Source of the DNA: Bacteroidota bacterium
GTDB taxonomy: Bacteria > Bacteroidota > Bacteroidia > B-17B0 > Aurantibacillaceae
Assembly: GCA_016711805.1 (NCBI GenBank)
Contig: JADJSH010000038.1
Location: 186,001-250,000 of the forward strand
Reading direction: 5' to 3'
Length of the DNA stretch: 64,000 bases
The notes beneath the pieces were generated by a model, which was not told where the DNA came from, made no database searches, and worked only from the letters and a program-made list of their open reading frames with translations. Position numbers and translations under genes: made by a program. This document shows, one piece after another, positions 45,421 to 54,875 of the stretch; the stretch's first letter is position 1, and each line of letters opens with the position of its first letter.

Positions 45421-45428
45421 TACTTTTG
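45421..45428 (+). promoter_or_regulatory. TAnnTTTG -7 box for the 45448 lipoprotein
   Basis: TACTTTTG matches the Bacteroidota -7 consensus and lies 19 nt before the ATG at 45448. No convincing TTG was seen at -33. Confidence 0.4.
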
Positions 45429-45447
45429 TGCTACAAAGTTAATCAAC

Positions 45448-45906
45448 ATGAAGAAATTATTAGCATTTATTTTTTTGAGCTCAGTTCTATTTTTTAGTGA
45501 ATGTAAAAAATACCCCGAGGGCCCTTCTATAAGCTTTAGAAGTAAAAAAGAACGTATAGCCAATACATGGAAAATTGATGCTTTACTTATTAATGGCGTG
45601 GATTCTGCAGCATATTATAATAATGTATTAAAAGATTATACCCTTACCTTGTCGAAAAGTGGTTCCTATACTATTAGCTATTATGTAGTAGTTCCTCCTT
45701 TTGGCAATATTACAAATCTCGAGTCAGGAAGTTGGACTTTAACATCCGATAAAAAAACGATTACTATAAATCCATCGTCTATTTCGGTGGGAAGTGTTCC
45801 GTCGCCTAGCTCTTGGCAGATACTAAAACTATACGAAAAGGATTTTAGAGTACGGTCTTTTGACGCTAATGGTAAAAAAACAGAATATCATTTTATTCCT
45901 AAATAA
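45448..45906 (+). CDS. Lipoprotein, lipocalin-like
   Basis: 152 residues from the ATG at 45448. A longer reading frame to 45262 exists but only antisense to tatD, whereas this start gives a lipoprotein signal (MKKLLAFIFLSSVLFFSECKK). The body (KERIANTWKIDALLINGVDS, YTLTLSKSGSYTISYYV, SGSWTLTSDKKTITIN, ILKLYEKDFRVRSFDANGKK) has the strand pattern of lipocalin-like Bacteroidota lipoproteins. Ligand unknown. The glycosyltransferase gene begins 2 nt later. Confidence 0.75.
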   Translation: MKKLLAFIFLSSVLFFSECKKYPEGPSISFRSKKERIANTWKIDALLINGVDSAAYYNNVLKDYTLTLSKSGSYTISYYVVVPPFGNITNLESGSWTLTSDKKTITINPSSISVGSVPSPSSWQILKLYEKDFRVRSFDANGKKTEYHFIPK

Positions 45907-45908
45907 AA

Positions 45909-46871
45909 TTGAAAGTTTTAGTTATACGTTTTAGCTCAATTGGCGATATTGTTTTAACAACGCCTGTATTGCGCTGCATTAAACAACAACTAAAAGACGT
46001 TGAACTCCATTTTATTACTAAACAGCAATTTATTTCGGTTATTGAAAACAATCCATACGTTGATAAATTTCACACCATCAATCAATCATTAGCTGAAGTT
46101 ATTCCTCAATTAAAAAAAGAAAACTTCGATTACATTATTGATTTGCATCACAATGCTCGAACCTTAAAATTAAAATTAGCGCTAGGCAAAAAATCTTTTT
46201 CGTTTAATAAATTAAATTGGCAGAAATTTTTAATAGTCAATTTCAAAAAAAACAAACTTCCTCAAAAACATATTGTGGATCGCTATTTTGAAGCTGCGGC
46301 TAACATAGGCGTTAAAAACGATGGCAGAGGGTTAGATTATTTTATAAACGATAAAGATGAAATAGATATTGTATCGTCGTTACCTGCCCTATTTCATAAC
46401 GACTATCATGCATTAGTTGTAGGCGGTTCTTACTTTACCAAACAAATACCACTTAATAAATTAAAAGAAATTTGCAGTACTAGTTCGCTTCCTTTAATAC
46501 TATTAGGAGGAAAAGAAGATGCCGCTATTGCTGAACAGGTATATCAATTCCATAAAAACAAAGTTTTGAATTTATGTGGTAAACTAAATTTGAATCAATC
46601 GGCTTCTATTATTCAACAAGCCAACAAAGTCATAACTTCGGATACAGGCTTAATGCACATTGCAGCCGCTTATAAAAAAGACATCATCTCCTTATGGGGA
46701 AACACCATCCCTGAATTTGGTATGGGACCTTATTTGGCTGGCAAAAATTCGCATGTATTGGAAGTGACAAATTTATCGTGCCGACCTTGTTCTAAACTTG
46801 GATACAAAAAATGTCCGAAAGGTCATTTTAAATGCATGAACGACATTCAACTTAAAGACGCTCAGTTTTAG
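45909..46871 (+). CDS. Glycosyltransferase family 9 (heptosyltransferase-like)
   Basis: 320 residues. It starts at TTG (45909); no ATG is nearby and the peptide KVLVIRFSSIGDIVLTTPVL is the GT9 N-terminus. The C-terminal half has VITSDTGLMHIAAAYKKDII and the acceptor-side CRPCSKLGYKKCPKGH. GT9 enzymes add heptose or similar sugars to the lipopolysaccharide core. It overlaps the convergent acyltransferase gene by 20 nt. Confidence 0.9.
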   Translation: MKVLVIRFSSIGDIVLTTPVLRCIKQQLKDVELHFITKQQFISVIENNPYVDKFHTINQSLAEVIPQLKKENFDYIIDLHHNARTLKLKLALGKKSFSFNKLNWQKFLIVNFKKNKLPQKHIVDRYFEAAANIGVKNDGRGLDYFINDKDEIDIVSSLPALFHNDYHALVVGGSYFTKQIPLNKLKEICSTSSLPLILLGGKEDAAIAEQVYQFHKNKVLNLCGKLNLNQSASIIQQANKVITSDTGLMHIAAAYKKDIISLWGNTIPEFGMGPYLAGKNSHVLEVTNLSCRPCSKLGYKKCPKGHFKCMNDIQLKDAQF

Positions 46872-48039
46872 AATAGAGAATTCCTACTATTTTTTCTGAT
46901 AGCTTGATTCCTGCCTTATCAATCCATTTATAATATCCAATTGACATAATTGCAATAACTGGCAAACTACATAAAAATGCAAGTATCACGGATGAATTGT
47001 ATTCGTAGGACATAAAAAATAATTTGAAGAGAAAACACGACAAAGAACACAAAATAATAAAATGTAAGAGGTAAAACGAAAACGAAATTTTACCTATATA
47101 ATTTAAAATTTTACCAGATAAAGCTGATTGTACTTTCTGAGAATTCACAATCACAAACATGATTATAAAGGCACCAATCACATGATAAAACACTTCGTTA
47201 TTTAGCCAAGGAAAATATAGTACTCCATAAATAGTCTTTTTAATATTGATGCAACTTGGATAAGAACTCAAATAAAAGCCAATCATAAAAAGCAACCATA
47301 AAAGCCATGTAGGAACATTCAGTGATTTTGGCTCTAGTTGCTTTTGCACCACATACTTATTTAATATGACACCTAATATAAAGGCTGCGTAATAATCATT
47401 TCTTGTTACAAATAAAATAAAAACTAATACTCCATACAAACTCATTTTATATTTAATGGGATGTGTGATTAATAAGAAAGCAAATATTAATAAAGAACCC
47501 AATAACTCATAAGTCATAGTCCATAAAACAGGATTATAGGTATTGTCTTTTAAAAAGAATACATCCACAAACATGTTTTTGAGCATGGGCGTAATGTTTT
47601 CAGAAAAATTAAAGGACCCCGCTAGCCAGTCTTTTGATTTAGTGATATCGCCTAAATGAAGCCGATTCATAAAGCCTAAATGCACAAAAGCATATGCTAA
47701 CAAAATAGAAACAGAAACAGGAACTAATAATCTGAAATAACGTTTAATACCATACTGAATTAAAATTTGAGGATTGTTGTTTTGATGGTAGTTATTGCTT
47801 AATACATAACCACTTAAAATAAAAAAGATACATACCGCAAAACCACCGTTATAAAAAATATTGAGCGGAATTTGTGCCATTACCTCTTCAAAATAAGATC
47901 TCTCATTATGAATTTGTGCTTCATTGGCCGAACTCATGGCGGGATAAAATGCAAGAATATAATGATGTAATACCACTATAATAGCCGCCAAACCTCTAAT
48001 TCCTTCGAGATATCTGAGTTTATGCTTTTCGGCTAACAT
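46852..48039 (-). CDS. Acyltransferase family 3 (OafA/YrhL-like) membrane protein
   Basis: 395 residues with about ten membrane helices. The N-terminal signature is LRYLEGIRGLAAIIVVLHHY, followed by GGFAVCIFFILSGYVLSNNY, which carries the R-x-x-A-x-x-V-x-x-x-H motif. These enzymes O-acetylate or otherwise acylate surface glycans. It probably decorates the cell-surface polysaccharide or LPS. It overlaps the GT9 gene's end and follows the thioesterase gene after 18 nt. Confidence 0.88.
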   Translation of the reverse strand: MLAEKHKLRYLEGIRGLAAIIVVLHHYILAFYPAMSSANEAQIHNERSYFEEVMAQIPLNIFYNGGFAVCIFFILSGYVLSNNYHQNNNPQILIQYGIKRYFRLLVPVSVSILLAYAFVHLGFMNRLHLGDITKSKDWLAGSFNFSENITPMLKNMFVDVFFLKDNTYNPVLWTMTYELLGSLLIFAFLLITHPIKYKMSLYGVLVFILFVTRNDYYAAFILGVILNKYVVQKQLEPKSLNVPTWLLWLLFMIGFYLSSYPSCINIKKTIYGVLYFPWLNNEVFYHVIGAFIIMFVIVNSQKVQSALSGKILNYIGKISFSFYLLHFIILCSLSCFLFKLFFMSYEYNSSVILAFLCSLPVIAIMSIGYYKWIDKAGIKLSEKIVGILYSKTERL

Positions 48040-48057
48040 TTAAAGCTCTAAAATAAA

Positions 48058-48573
48058 TTAATCTTGAGTAAATAATGCTTTTAACTCGGTAGCATCATCT
48101 GGTTTCATTCTTCCGCCTAAAATTAAAGACAACTGACGGCGACGTAAAGCACCTTCATATCTCTTTTTTTCTTCTTCGGTTTCAGGAATTAATGGAGGAA
48201 CTGGTAATGGTGCGCCATTTTGATCAATAGCTACAAAAGTAAAAATGGCTTCATTACATTTTGTCTTGTGCATCGTAATTTTATCTTCTACAAATACATC
48301 AATATGAACTTCCATGCTACTCGTAAAGGCACGAGACACTTTTGCTTCAAGAGTTACTACAGAGTTTTGTTTAATTGGGTTGTCAAACGACACATGATTA
48401 ATAGAAGCTGTAACAACCACTCTGTTAGAATGTCTTCCGGCGGCAATAGCAGATGTAATATCCATCCATTGTAATAACTTACCACCAAATAAATTCCCTA
48501 TATGATTTGTATCGTTAGGCAATACAACTTCTGTATTGATTGTTAACGATTCTTTTGCAGTTTTTCCCTTCAT
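48058..48573 (-). CDS. Acyl-CoA thioesterase (hotdog fold, YciA/BFIT-like)
   Basis: 171 residues. The sequence VVLPNDTNHIGNLFGGKLLQ and WMDITSAIAAGRHSNRVVVT holds the family's N-H-x-G-x-x-F-G-G motif with the catalytic Asp in WMD. SINHVSFDNPIKQNSVVTLE completes the hotdog core. It hydrolyses acyl-CoA thioesters in the cytoplasm. Chain specificity cannot be read from the sequence. Confidence 0.9.
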   Translation of the reverse strand: MKGKTAKESLTINTEVVLPNDTNHIGNLFGGKLLQWMDITSAIAAGRHSNRVVVTASINHVSFDNPIKQNSVVTLEAKVSRAFTSSMEVHIDVFVEDKITMHKTKCNEAIFTFVAIDQNGAPLPVPPLIPETEEEKKRYEGALRRRQLSLILGGRMKPDDATELKALFTQD

Positions 48574-48602
48574 GAGTTTTTATATTATGACCATAAAAGT
48601 AC

Positions 48603-48610
48603 TACCTTTG
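48603..48610 (+). promoter_or_regulatory. TAnnTTTG -7 box upstream of hemJ
   Basis: TACCTTTG, an exact match to the Bacteroidota -7 consensus, lies 16 nt before the ATG at 48627 in the divergent spacer with the thioesterase gene. Confidence 0.4.
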
Positions 48611-48626
48611 TTCTAAATAAAATAAT

Positions 48627-49202
48627 ATGGACTATTTATATATCAAAGCCCTTCATGTAATTTTTGTAGTTTGCTGGTTTGCAGGCTTATTTTATATCGT
48701 CAGATTGTTTATCTACACAAAGGAAGCTTATGAAAAAGAGGAGCCAGCAAAAAGCATTTTAACTACTCAATTAACGCTAATGCAGAAAAAATTGTGGTAT
48801 ATTATTACATGGCCTTCATTTATAGGGACTTTTATTTTTGGAACCTGGATGTTGATTTTAAATCCTGCTATTTTAACCTTTCCTTGGATGTGGTTAAAAT
48901 TAATTTTTGTAGGATTATTGGCATTGTATCATTTACAATGCCACGCTTATTTTAAACAACAAAAAGCAGGAGTTTTTAAAACAAGCTCTTTTAAACTAAG
49001 ATTATTTAATGAACTAGCTACCGTATTTTTAGTAGCTATTGTGTTTTTAATCATTGTTCGTTCAACAGGCGGATTGGTTTGGGGCATGTTAGGGTTATTT
49101 ATTTTTGCAGCATTACTAATGGGCGGCGTTTATATTTATAAAAAACAACGTAAAGCGATGGAGGAAAAAGACAATACACCTCCCACAATACCTAATAACT
49201 AG
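48627..49202 (+). CDS. hemJ: HemJ-type protoporphyrinogen IX oxidase (CopD-like)
   Basis: 191 residues, four or five membrane helices. YLYIKALHVIFVVCWFAGLF carries the conserved N-terminal histidine, and MWLKLIFVGLLALYHLQCH carries the conserved lysine region. Both are hallmarks of the HemJ/UPF0093 family, which oxidises protoporphyrinogen IX in haem synthesis. The C-terminal tail (about 160-191) has an extra helix and a charged end. The next gene, an NDH-2-like flavoprotein, follows after 35 nt. Confidence 0.85.
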   Translation: MDYLYIKALHVIFVVCWFAGLFYIVRLFIYTKEAYEKEEPAKSILTTQLTLMQKKLWYIITWPSFIGTFIFGTWMLILNPAILTFPWMWLKLIFVGLLALYHLQCHAYFKQQKAGVFKTSSFKLRLFNELATVFLVAIVFLIIVRSTGGLVWGMLGLFIFAALLMGGVYIYKKQRKAMEEKDNTPPTIPNN

Positions 49203-49237
49203 CACAACTAAACTTGTTCTAGTGTAAATCATACAAT

Positions 49238-50485
49238 ATGGAACAACGAAAAAAAATTATTTTAATTGGTGGCGGATTTGCAGGTTTGCATTTAGCCCAA
49301 CAATTAAACAGTACTGCCTTTGATGTGTTACTAATAGATAAACAAAATCATCATCAGTTCCAGCCACTCTATTACCAAGTAGCTAGCGCAAGGCTAGAGC
49401 CTTCTAACATTTCTTTTCCATTTCGGAAAATTTTTCAGAAGTCGAATAATATTCAAATACGTTTAGCCGACGTTACTAAAATTGTTTCGCAAGAAAATAA
49501 AATTGAAACTAATATTGGTGATTTTAATTATGATTATTTAGTAATTGCCACAGGTTGTAAAACAAATTTTTTTGGCAACGAACAAATTAGCAAGCATGCG
49601 CTTTCGATGAAAACAACAGAGGAAGCTATTGAAATTAGAAACAATATTTTGCTAAGTTTTGAGAAGTATATTTCGGCTGAAGATCATGAAAAGGAAGCTC
49701 TCCTAAACATTGTCTTAGTTGGTGCAGGACCTACTGGTGTTGAATTAGCTGGCGCTTTCTCTGAAATGAAAAAACACATTTTACCAAGAGATTATCCACA
49801 TGTAGATTTCTCAAAACTAAAAGTGATTTTATTAGAAGGTAGCAAAAATACCCTCAATAGTATGAGCGAAGAGTCTAAACAAGCTTCTAGAAAATACTTA
49901 GAAGAGATGGGTGTTATTATTAGAACAGAAACATTCGTGACTAATTACGACGGACTAACGGCTACACTTAATACTGGCGAAACTATCTTGACCAATAATT
50001 TAATTTGGGCAGCAGGCGTTACAGGAAATATAATTGAAGGAATTCAGTCAGAAAACATTATCCGTAACAGATATAAAGTTGATAGATTTAATAAAATACA
50101 ATGTACACAAAACATATATGCTATTGGCGATATATCTTATATGGAAACACCACTATACCCAAACGGACATCCACAATTAGCAAACGTTGCCATTAATCAA
50201 GGGAAAAATTTAGCTGTCAATTTTTTGAATCAATTAAAAGGTAAAACACAAAAAGAATACGAATACAAAGATTTAGGATCAATGGCAACTATTGGAAAAT
50301 ATAGAGCTGTAGTGGATTTGCCATTTATTAAATTTCAAGGATTTTTTGCTTGGTACGTGTGGATGTTTTTACACTTGATGCTTATTTTAAGTGTGAGAAA
50401 TAAATTATCTATCTTTTTTAATTGGGCTTGGAGCTACATAATGAAAGATTCATCGTTGCGTCTAATTTTGAAATCGAAGAAGTAG
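49238..50485 (+). CDS. Type II NADH dehydrogenase-like NAD(P)/FAD oxidoreductase
   Basis: 415 residues. FAD-binding GGGFAGLHLAQQL at the start, NAD-binding VLVGAGPTGVELAGAFSEM at about 165, NLIWAAGVTGNIIEG, and the flavin-ring motif IYAIGDISYME are all present. The C-terminus has a membrane-binding stretch (GFFAWYVWMFLHLMLIL). NDH-2 enzymes pass electrons from NADH to quinone without pumping protons. Cofactor preference is not determined. Confidence 0.9.
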   Translation: MEQRKKIILIGGGFAGLHLAQQLNSTAFDVLLIDKQNHHQFQPLYYQVASARLEPSNISFPFRKIFQKSNNIQIRLADVTKIVSQENKIETNIGDFNYDYLVIATGCKTNFFGNEQISKHALSMKTTEEAIEIRNNILLSFEKYISAEDHEKEALLNIVLVGAGPTGVELAGAFSEMKKHILPRDYPHVDFSKLKVILLEGSKNTLNSMSEESKQASRKYLEEMGVIIRTETFVTNYDGLTATLNTGETILTNNLIWAAGVTGNIIEGIQSENIIRNRYKVDRFNKIQCTQNIYAIGDISYMETPLYPNGHPQLANVAINQGKNLAVNFLNQLKGKTQKEYEYKDLGSMATIGKYRAVVDLPFIKFQGFFAWYVWMFLHLMLILSVRNKLSIFFNWAWSYIMKDSSLRLILKSKK

Positions 50486-50570
50486 ATTGGAACGCAGATA
50501 AAACGGATAGAAAAGATTAACACAGATTTTATTTTGTTGATTCGCACTTAGTTATGGCTAGAATTACATT

Positions 50571-50672
50571 AACATGTCGCTCCTATAGAGCTAATATTAG
50601 TATATAGATTTATTATTATAAACATAATGCTCCTAACGGAGCATCATTAAAACCTCAGAAAGGCGACATGTT
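50571..50672. repeat. Structured dispersed repeat with perfect terminal inverted repeats
   Basis: AACATGTCGC at 50571-50580 is a perfect inverted repeat of GCGACATGTT at 50663-50672. Inside are two smaller hairpins, GCTC-ctata-GAGC (50580-50592) and GCTCC-taac-GGAGC (about 50629-50642), giving a cloverleaf-like fold. Just before it (50488-50530) is a fragment of the CGCAGATAAAACGGAT-type repeat seen at 32869. The two fill the 194-nt gap between genes at 50485 and 50680. It may also serve as a terminator; no coding content is seen. Confidence 0.6.
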
Positions 50673-50679
50673 TATGATG

Positions 50680-52260
50680 TCAATAAGTCTGATGAATTGC
50701 ATTCACGCAATTAACACCATCCATAGCCGCACTTACAATGCCACCAGCATAACCAGCACCTTCAGCACAAGGGTATAAATTTTTGATTTGTACATGTTGC
50801 AAGGTGAATTTATCTCTTGGTATACGAACAGGTGTAGAAGTACGAGATTCAACGCCAACAATGATGGCTTCGTTACTCACATAACCGCGCATTTTATTAT
50901 TAAATGCTTTAAAGCCTTGTTGTAAAGTCGTACCTATCATTTTACCCAACACATCATTCATTTGAACCGATTGCGTTCCTGGTTGATAAGAGCAATCAAT
51001 CAATTTTGAACTTACTTTGTTATTGACAAAGTCTTGTAAGTTTTGTGCAGGAGCGGTTTGCGTTTTTCCACCCATTTGCCAAGCCTTATGTTCTATTTCT
51101 CTTTGCAATTGTAATCCAGCTAATGCACCATGTTTTTTATAAGGTTCAAAATCTATTAATTCTAAACCAACTACAATTCCACTATTAGCATAAGGATTAT
51201 TTCGTTTTGATGGACTCCAACCATTAGTCACTACTTCATCCTGAGCGGTAGCACATGGCGCAATAATGCCTCCTGGACACATACAAAACGAATAAACTCC
51301 GTGTCCTTGCACCTGATGCACCAAACTATATGATGAAGCAGGCAAATAAGAGCGCTTAGAAACAACTTCGTCGTGCGAGTGGCAACTATATTGTATTTTA
51401 TCTATAAATTCCTGAGGATGCTCTACACGAACTCCTAACGCAAAAGGTTTTGCCTCAATGGTTATTTTCTTTTTATCTAATAACTCATAAATATCTCTAG
51501 CAGAATGGCCAGTTGCTAAAATAACATGCTGACAAATATGTTCTATACTCGTATTGTCTTTTTCAATAATTACAGATGATATTTTGTCTCCACTATAATT
51601 AATATCCACTAACTTAGAATGAAAATGAATTTCTCCTCCATGCTTGATAATAGTTTCACGCATGTTAGAAATAATGTTTGGTAATTTATTGGTCCCTATA
51701 TGCGGATGCGCATCCACTAAAATAACATCATCAGCGCCGTGAAATACAAAGGTTTTTAAAATATGTTCAATATCTCCTCGTTTACTTGAACGCGTGTATA
51801 ATTTACCATCACTGTATGTACCTGCACCACCTTCTCCAAAACAATAATTACTTTCGGGATTAACGATATGCTCTTTATTAATGGCAGCTAAATCTCTTCT
51901 GCGTGCTTGAACATCTTTTCCTCTTTCAAATAAAATAGGTTTAATCCCAATTTCTAAACAACGTAACGCCGCATACAAGCCAGCTGGTCCAGCTCCAATA
52001 ATAGTAATTGATTTATGAGCATTTGAAACATCGTTATAGTTGATTCCCAAATCATCATCCGTTACTGGTTCATTAATCCAAACTGCTAATTTTAAATTAA
52101 CCTTAATGTTTCTCGAACGCGCATCAATACTACGACGTAAGGGTTTAATAAAAAATGTATCGGATGATTTTAAAGATAACTGCTGAGCAACTTCTTGTTT
52201 TAATAATTGCTCATCGTAAGCAATGTGGGCCGCAACGGCTAGGTTCAATTCTTTTTTCAT
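50680..52260 (-). CDS. NAD(P)/FAD-dependent dehydrogenase of the COG2509 type
   Basis: 526 residues. An N-terminal domain (about 1-80) precedes the FAD site ITIIGAGPAGLYAALRCLEI. Family motifs follow: NYCFGEGGAGTYSDGKLYTR, HVILATGHSARDIYELL, VYSFCMCPGGIIAPCATAQD, VESRTSTPVRIPRD, LYPCAEGAGYAGGIVSAAMD. It is a widespread uncharacterised flavoprotein; no specific substrate can be given. It stands alone on the minus strand. Confidence 0.88.
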   Translation of the reverse strand: MKKELNLAVAAHIAYDEQLLKQEVAQQLSLKSSDTFFIKPLRRSIDARSRNIKVNLKLAVWINEPVTDDDLGINYNDVSNAHKSITIIGAGPAGLYAALRCLEIGIKPILFERGKDVQARRRDLAAINKEHIVNPESNYCFGEGGAGTYSDGKLYTRSSKRGDIEHILKTFVFHGADDVILVDAHPHIGTNKLPNIISNMRETIIKHGGEIHFHSKLVDINYSGDKISSVIIEKDNTSIEHICQHVILATGHSARDIYELLDKKKITIEAKPFALGVRVEHPQEFIDKIQYSCHSHDEVVSKRSYLPASSYSLVHQVQGHGVYSFCMCPGGIIAPCATAQDEVVTNGWSPSKRNNPYANSGIVVGLELIDFEPYKKHGALAGLQLQREIEHKAWQMGGKTQTAPAQNLQDFVNNKVSSKLIDCSYQPGTQSVQMNDVLGKMIGTTLQQGFKAFNNKMRGYVSNEAIIVGVESRTSTPVRIPRDKFTLQHVQIKNLYPCAEGAGYAGGIVSAAMDGVNCVNAIHQTY

Positions 52261-52297
52261 AGTTTGGAAGATTTTTATTCTTCAGTACACAAAATTA

Positions 52298-53032
52298 CTA
52301 TCCTTCAAATGTGACAGAAAAAATAACCATTTTAGAATTTACTTTTTCGAGACTATTTGTAAAAATATTATTCAATGGTTGTTTGAGGTTTTTAGTTCCC
52401 TGCAAAACCTTGAGTTCTAACCCTAATTTAAAATATTGCAAATAAAAATCAACGCCTGCGCCGCCACTATAAAAATAATCATCTCCATTGAACAGGCATC
52501 ATCTGTTTTTAGCTCCACCAGTAGAAACAGGTTTCTTTTTAGAAACTAAATCCATCGTATATCCTCCTCCTAAAATAACATAAGCTCCAAAATTATCTAG
52601 ACGCTTAGATTGTAATTTAAGTTCCAAGGGGAAAATTAAAAAAGTAGACTCTACACTTTTTTTATATTCTTTCGTACTATCTCTTTTGGCATTTTCTAAT
52701 TTATACTCTAAACTGCGAGTACAAAACTAATGTTTGCGTTTAAAGCGCAAACGAATGTATTGATGTAATCTAAAATCAGTAATAATACCTAAAAGCAAAA
52801 CCTGGATCCGACTTGGTATAAATCGTTGTTGGTGTAAACACCTCAATAACGGTATCATTGCCGAGTGTTTAATGGTATGTATTCTAAAATCCGTTTTATT
52901 ATACCCCAAGGCAAACCAAAGTGCATTTTATTTCTATAAAACTTTGGCAGATTTACGCCACTCTCTCTTTATGCTGAGAGAACGCTGAAGATAAATCAGT
53001 GTAAAAGCAAGTATGTATAAAAGTTGTTTCAA
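52298..53032 (-). pseudogene. porT: porT-like T9SS outer-membrane protein, decayed
   Basis: Piecing minus-strand frames together recovers a PorT-type barrel: signal QLLYILAFTLIYLQ (from a TTG at 53032), then NLPKFYRNKMHFG, GYNKTDFRIHTIKHSAM, TVIEVFTPTTIYTKSDPGF, LGIITDFRLHQYIRLRF, RSLEYKLENAKRDSTKEYKK, STFLIFPLELKLQSKRLDNF, GAYVILGGGYTMDLVS, DYFYSGGAGVDFYLQYFKLG, and a final VTFEG plus TAG at 52298. At least three frame changes and two in-frame stops (TAG before RSLEYK's segment, TGA after GGAKNR) interrupt it. PorT is needed for T9SS, so an intact copy should exist elsewhere. The 52261-53197 interval holds nothing else convincing. Confidence 0.7.
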
Positions 53033-53197
53033 TCTGTAATAAAACGTAATTATTTAGCTTTTACATACTTGTATTAGACGATGATTCGTTAAGGAAAAGT
53101 ATTTGCAATAGTATAAGTACTGCCAGTTGCTATAATAGTTCCCGTACTTGTACTGTGACAAGTAATAATGCCTGAGCCATTTGCTGTAAAAGATAAA

Positions 53198-54655
53198 TTA
53201 GTAAGGATAACATAAAACAGCATTTGAAGTAACTGGCGCAGACGGCAATGTACATGGATTGTATTTAGCTAAAAAAATATCGTAAGCATCAACACTATTT
53301 AAACTATTAGTAAATGTTGGCGAAGAGCTAAAATTAGCAGAGCCATAGTAAATACCAGTAACATAAACATTGTTGTTTGGGTTAACGTTTAATGAGCTTG
53401 TATAATCATTATTTGGTCCACCAAAAGTAAAAGCATGTAAATAGCTTCCGCCAGAATTATACTTGGCGATGTAGCAATCATAACCACCTCTGTTTGCAAA
53501 TGTAATGGCACCAACTCCATCAAAACTTTGATTTGCTCCATTAAAATGCCCAGTAACATAAACATTACCGCTAGCATCTAATCCTAAATCAGCTACAAAT
53601 ACATCGGCGGTGCCCGTTAATGTTTTTTGATATAATAAAGTTCCAAAATTAGATGCATCACGTTTACAAAAATAAGCTTGGTTTGTTCCTCCGTAAAAAC
53701 CAGAGACATAAGCATCGCTACCATTTACAATAATTTTTTTTCCTCCGTCGGCAACACTTGTACCAAATGTTTGAACCCATTGATATGTTCCACTGGCGCT
53801 GTACCTTGCCACAAATCCATCGCTGCCTCCATTACTAATCATGCTTGCCGTTAACCCAGATGGATCAAAATCAACAGCATCTGTAAATTTACCTGTTACA
53901 TAACAATTGCCTGCTCCATCAACATCAACGGCTGCACCACCATCAGCAAAGCTACCTCCAATATCATGAGCCCAAAATAAATTTAGCGATGAATTATAGC
54001 AAGCAACATAAATGTCAGGCGAACTTCCATTACTTACTAAGTTAGTGGTGCCTCCTGGATTAAAATTTGTAGTGCCTGTATTTTCTCCTGTTATAAAAAC
54101 AGCATTATTAAAATATTTAATACCAAAGCCATTTACATTTCCTAAAATTTGAATCGCATTTTGATATACTCCAGATGTTGTATAATGAGCTACAAAAACT
54201 CCTTGAGCTCCTCCACTAAGTGTTGCTGAGGCTCCGCTAGGGTCAAAATCAACATTAAAGCCACTAAAATTTCCAGTAATAAAAATAGTATTACTCAGTT
54301 CATCAATCGTAATATCTCTAGCAACATCTTCAAAATTAATACCAGTGCCTATTTTAAAAGCCCATACGTAATTTCCATTTACATCATATTTGGCAACAAA
54401 AGCATCGTTGCCGAATGCTCCAGAACCCACATTTGCAGTTAAATTTGCTGTGCCTGTGCCAGGGTCAAAATCAACAGTTCCTGCAAAAGCTCCTACCGCA
54501 TACACGTTGCCTGAGGCATCCGTAATCATTTTATTAATGAGTTCGGCGCTACCAGTTGTTCCAATGGATTTAGAAAAATTATGTTGCAATGCTTGCGAAT
54601 ATAGGTTTCCGAGACTAGTAGCTAATGATAAAGCTAAATGTAAATTTTTTTTCAT
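53198..54655 (-). CDS. SBBP-repeat beta-propeller secreted protein, 3' end disrupted
   Basis: About 485 residues from the ATG at 54655, where a signal peptide begins (MKKNLHLALSLATSLGNLYS). Repeats of about 50-60 residues follow 'D..GN.YV.G.F.GT.DFDPG....L...G..D.FVAKYD..G.Y.WA..IG' (SBBP type). It stops at CYPY (53198) with no sorting domain. The neighbouring frame continues (NLSFTANGSGIITCHSTSTG, ending at TAA 53089-53091), so a frameshift near 53195 has cut the end. The promoter has the paired 21-bp repeat at 54804-54835. Confidence 0.7.
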   Translation of the reverse strand: MKKNLHLALSLATSLGNLYSQALQHNFSKSIGTTGSAELINKMITDASGNVYAVGAFAGTVDFDPGTGTANLTANVGSGAFGNDAFVAKYDVNGNYVWAFKIGTGINFEDVARDITIDELSNTIFITGNFSGFNVDFDPSGASATLSGGAQGVFVAHYTTSGVYQNAIQILGNVNGFGIKYFNNAVFITGENTGTTNFNPGGTTNLVSNGSSPDIYVACYNSSLNLFWAHDIGGSFADGGAAVDVDGAGNCYVTGKFTDAVDFDPSGLTASMISNGGSDGFVARYSASGTYQWVQTFGTSVADGGKKIIVNGSDAYVSGFYGGTNQAYFCKRDASNFGTLLYQKTLTGTADVFVADLGLDASGNVYVTGHFNGANQSFDGVGAITFANRGGYDCYIAKYNSGGSYLHAFTFGGPNNDYTSSLNVNPNNNVYVTGIYYGSANFSSSPTFTNSLNSVDAYDIFLAKYNPCTLPSAPVTSNAVLCYPY

Positions 54656-54803
54656 ATGGAGATATTTATAGTTTCTATTATTGTCATATGGTATACGCCA
54701 TGTATCTTTATTTGTGTTTGCGCATTTTGGCACATGGCTATTTCATGCTGTTTTGTTTATATGCTGCAAATAAATGCCAAAATAAAACCCAGAACAAAAC
54801 AAC

Positions 54804-54835
54804 CTTGTGAAGTGTAGATTTAATCTTGTGAAATG
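54804..54835 (-). promoter_or_regulatory. Paired direct repeat, predicted LytTR-type operator (site 1)
   Basis: Two copies of the 11-mer CTTGTGAARTG (plus-strand writing) start at 54804 and 54825, a 21-bp period. A CAAA (minus-strand TTTG, the likely -7 box, in TTTATTTGC) starts at 54767, 37 bp away. The same arrangement recurs at 58926, 59952 and 62754. It lies about 150 nt upstream of the 54655 start. Confidence 0.6.
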
Positions 54836-54842
54836 GTCTTCA

Positions 54843-54865
54843 GCAACTTCGACAGGTTCTGTTGC
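54843..54865. repeat. Short palindromic dispersed repeat (CTTCGACAGG family)
   Basis: A GCAAC / GTTGC inverted repeat flanks the core TTCGACAGGTTCT. Near copies are at 59992-60012 (CAACTTCGACAGGCTCAG) and, inside a coding region, at 57343-57365. It is a REP-like element. Confidence 0.6.
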
Positions 54866-54875
54866 CGTAGCAACT

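Noticed and set aside
45262..45447. N-terminal extension of the lipoprotein gene
   Set aside because: It runs antisense to tatD and would destroy the lipoprotein signal that starts at 45448.
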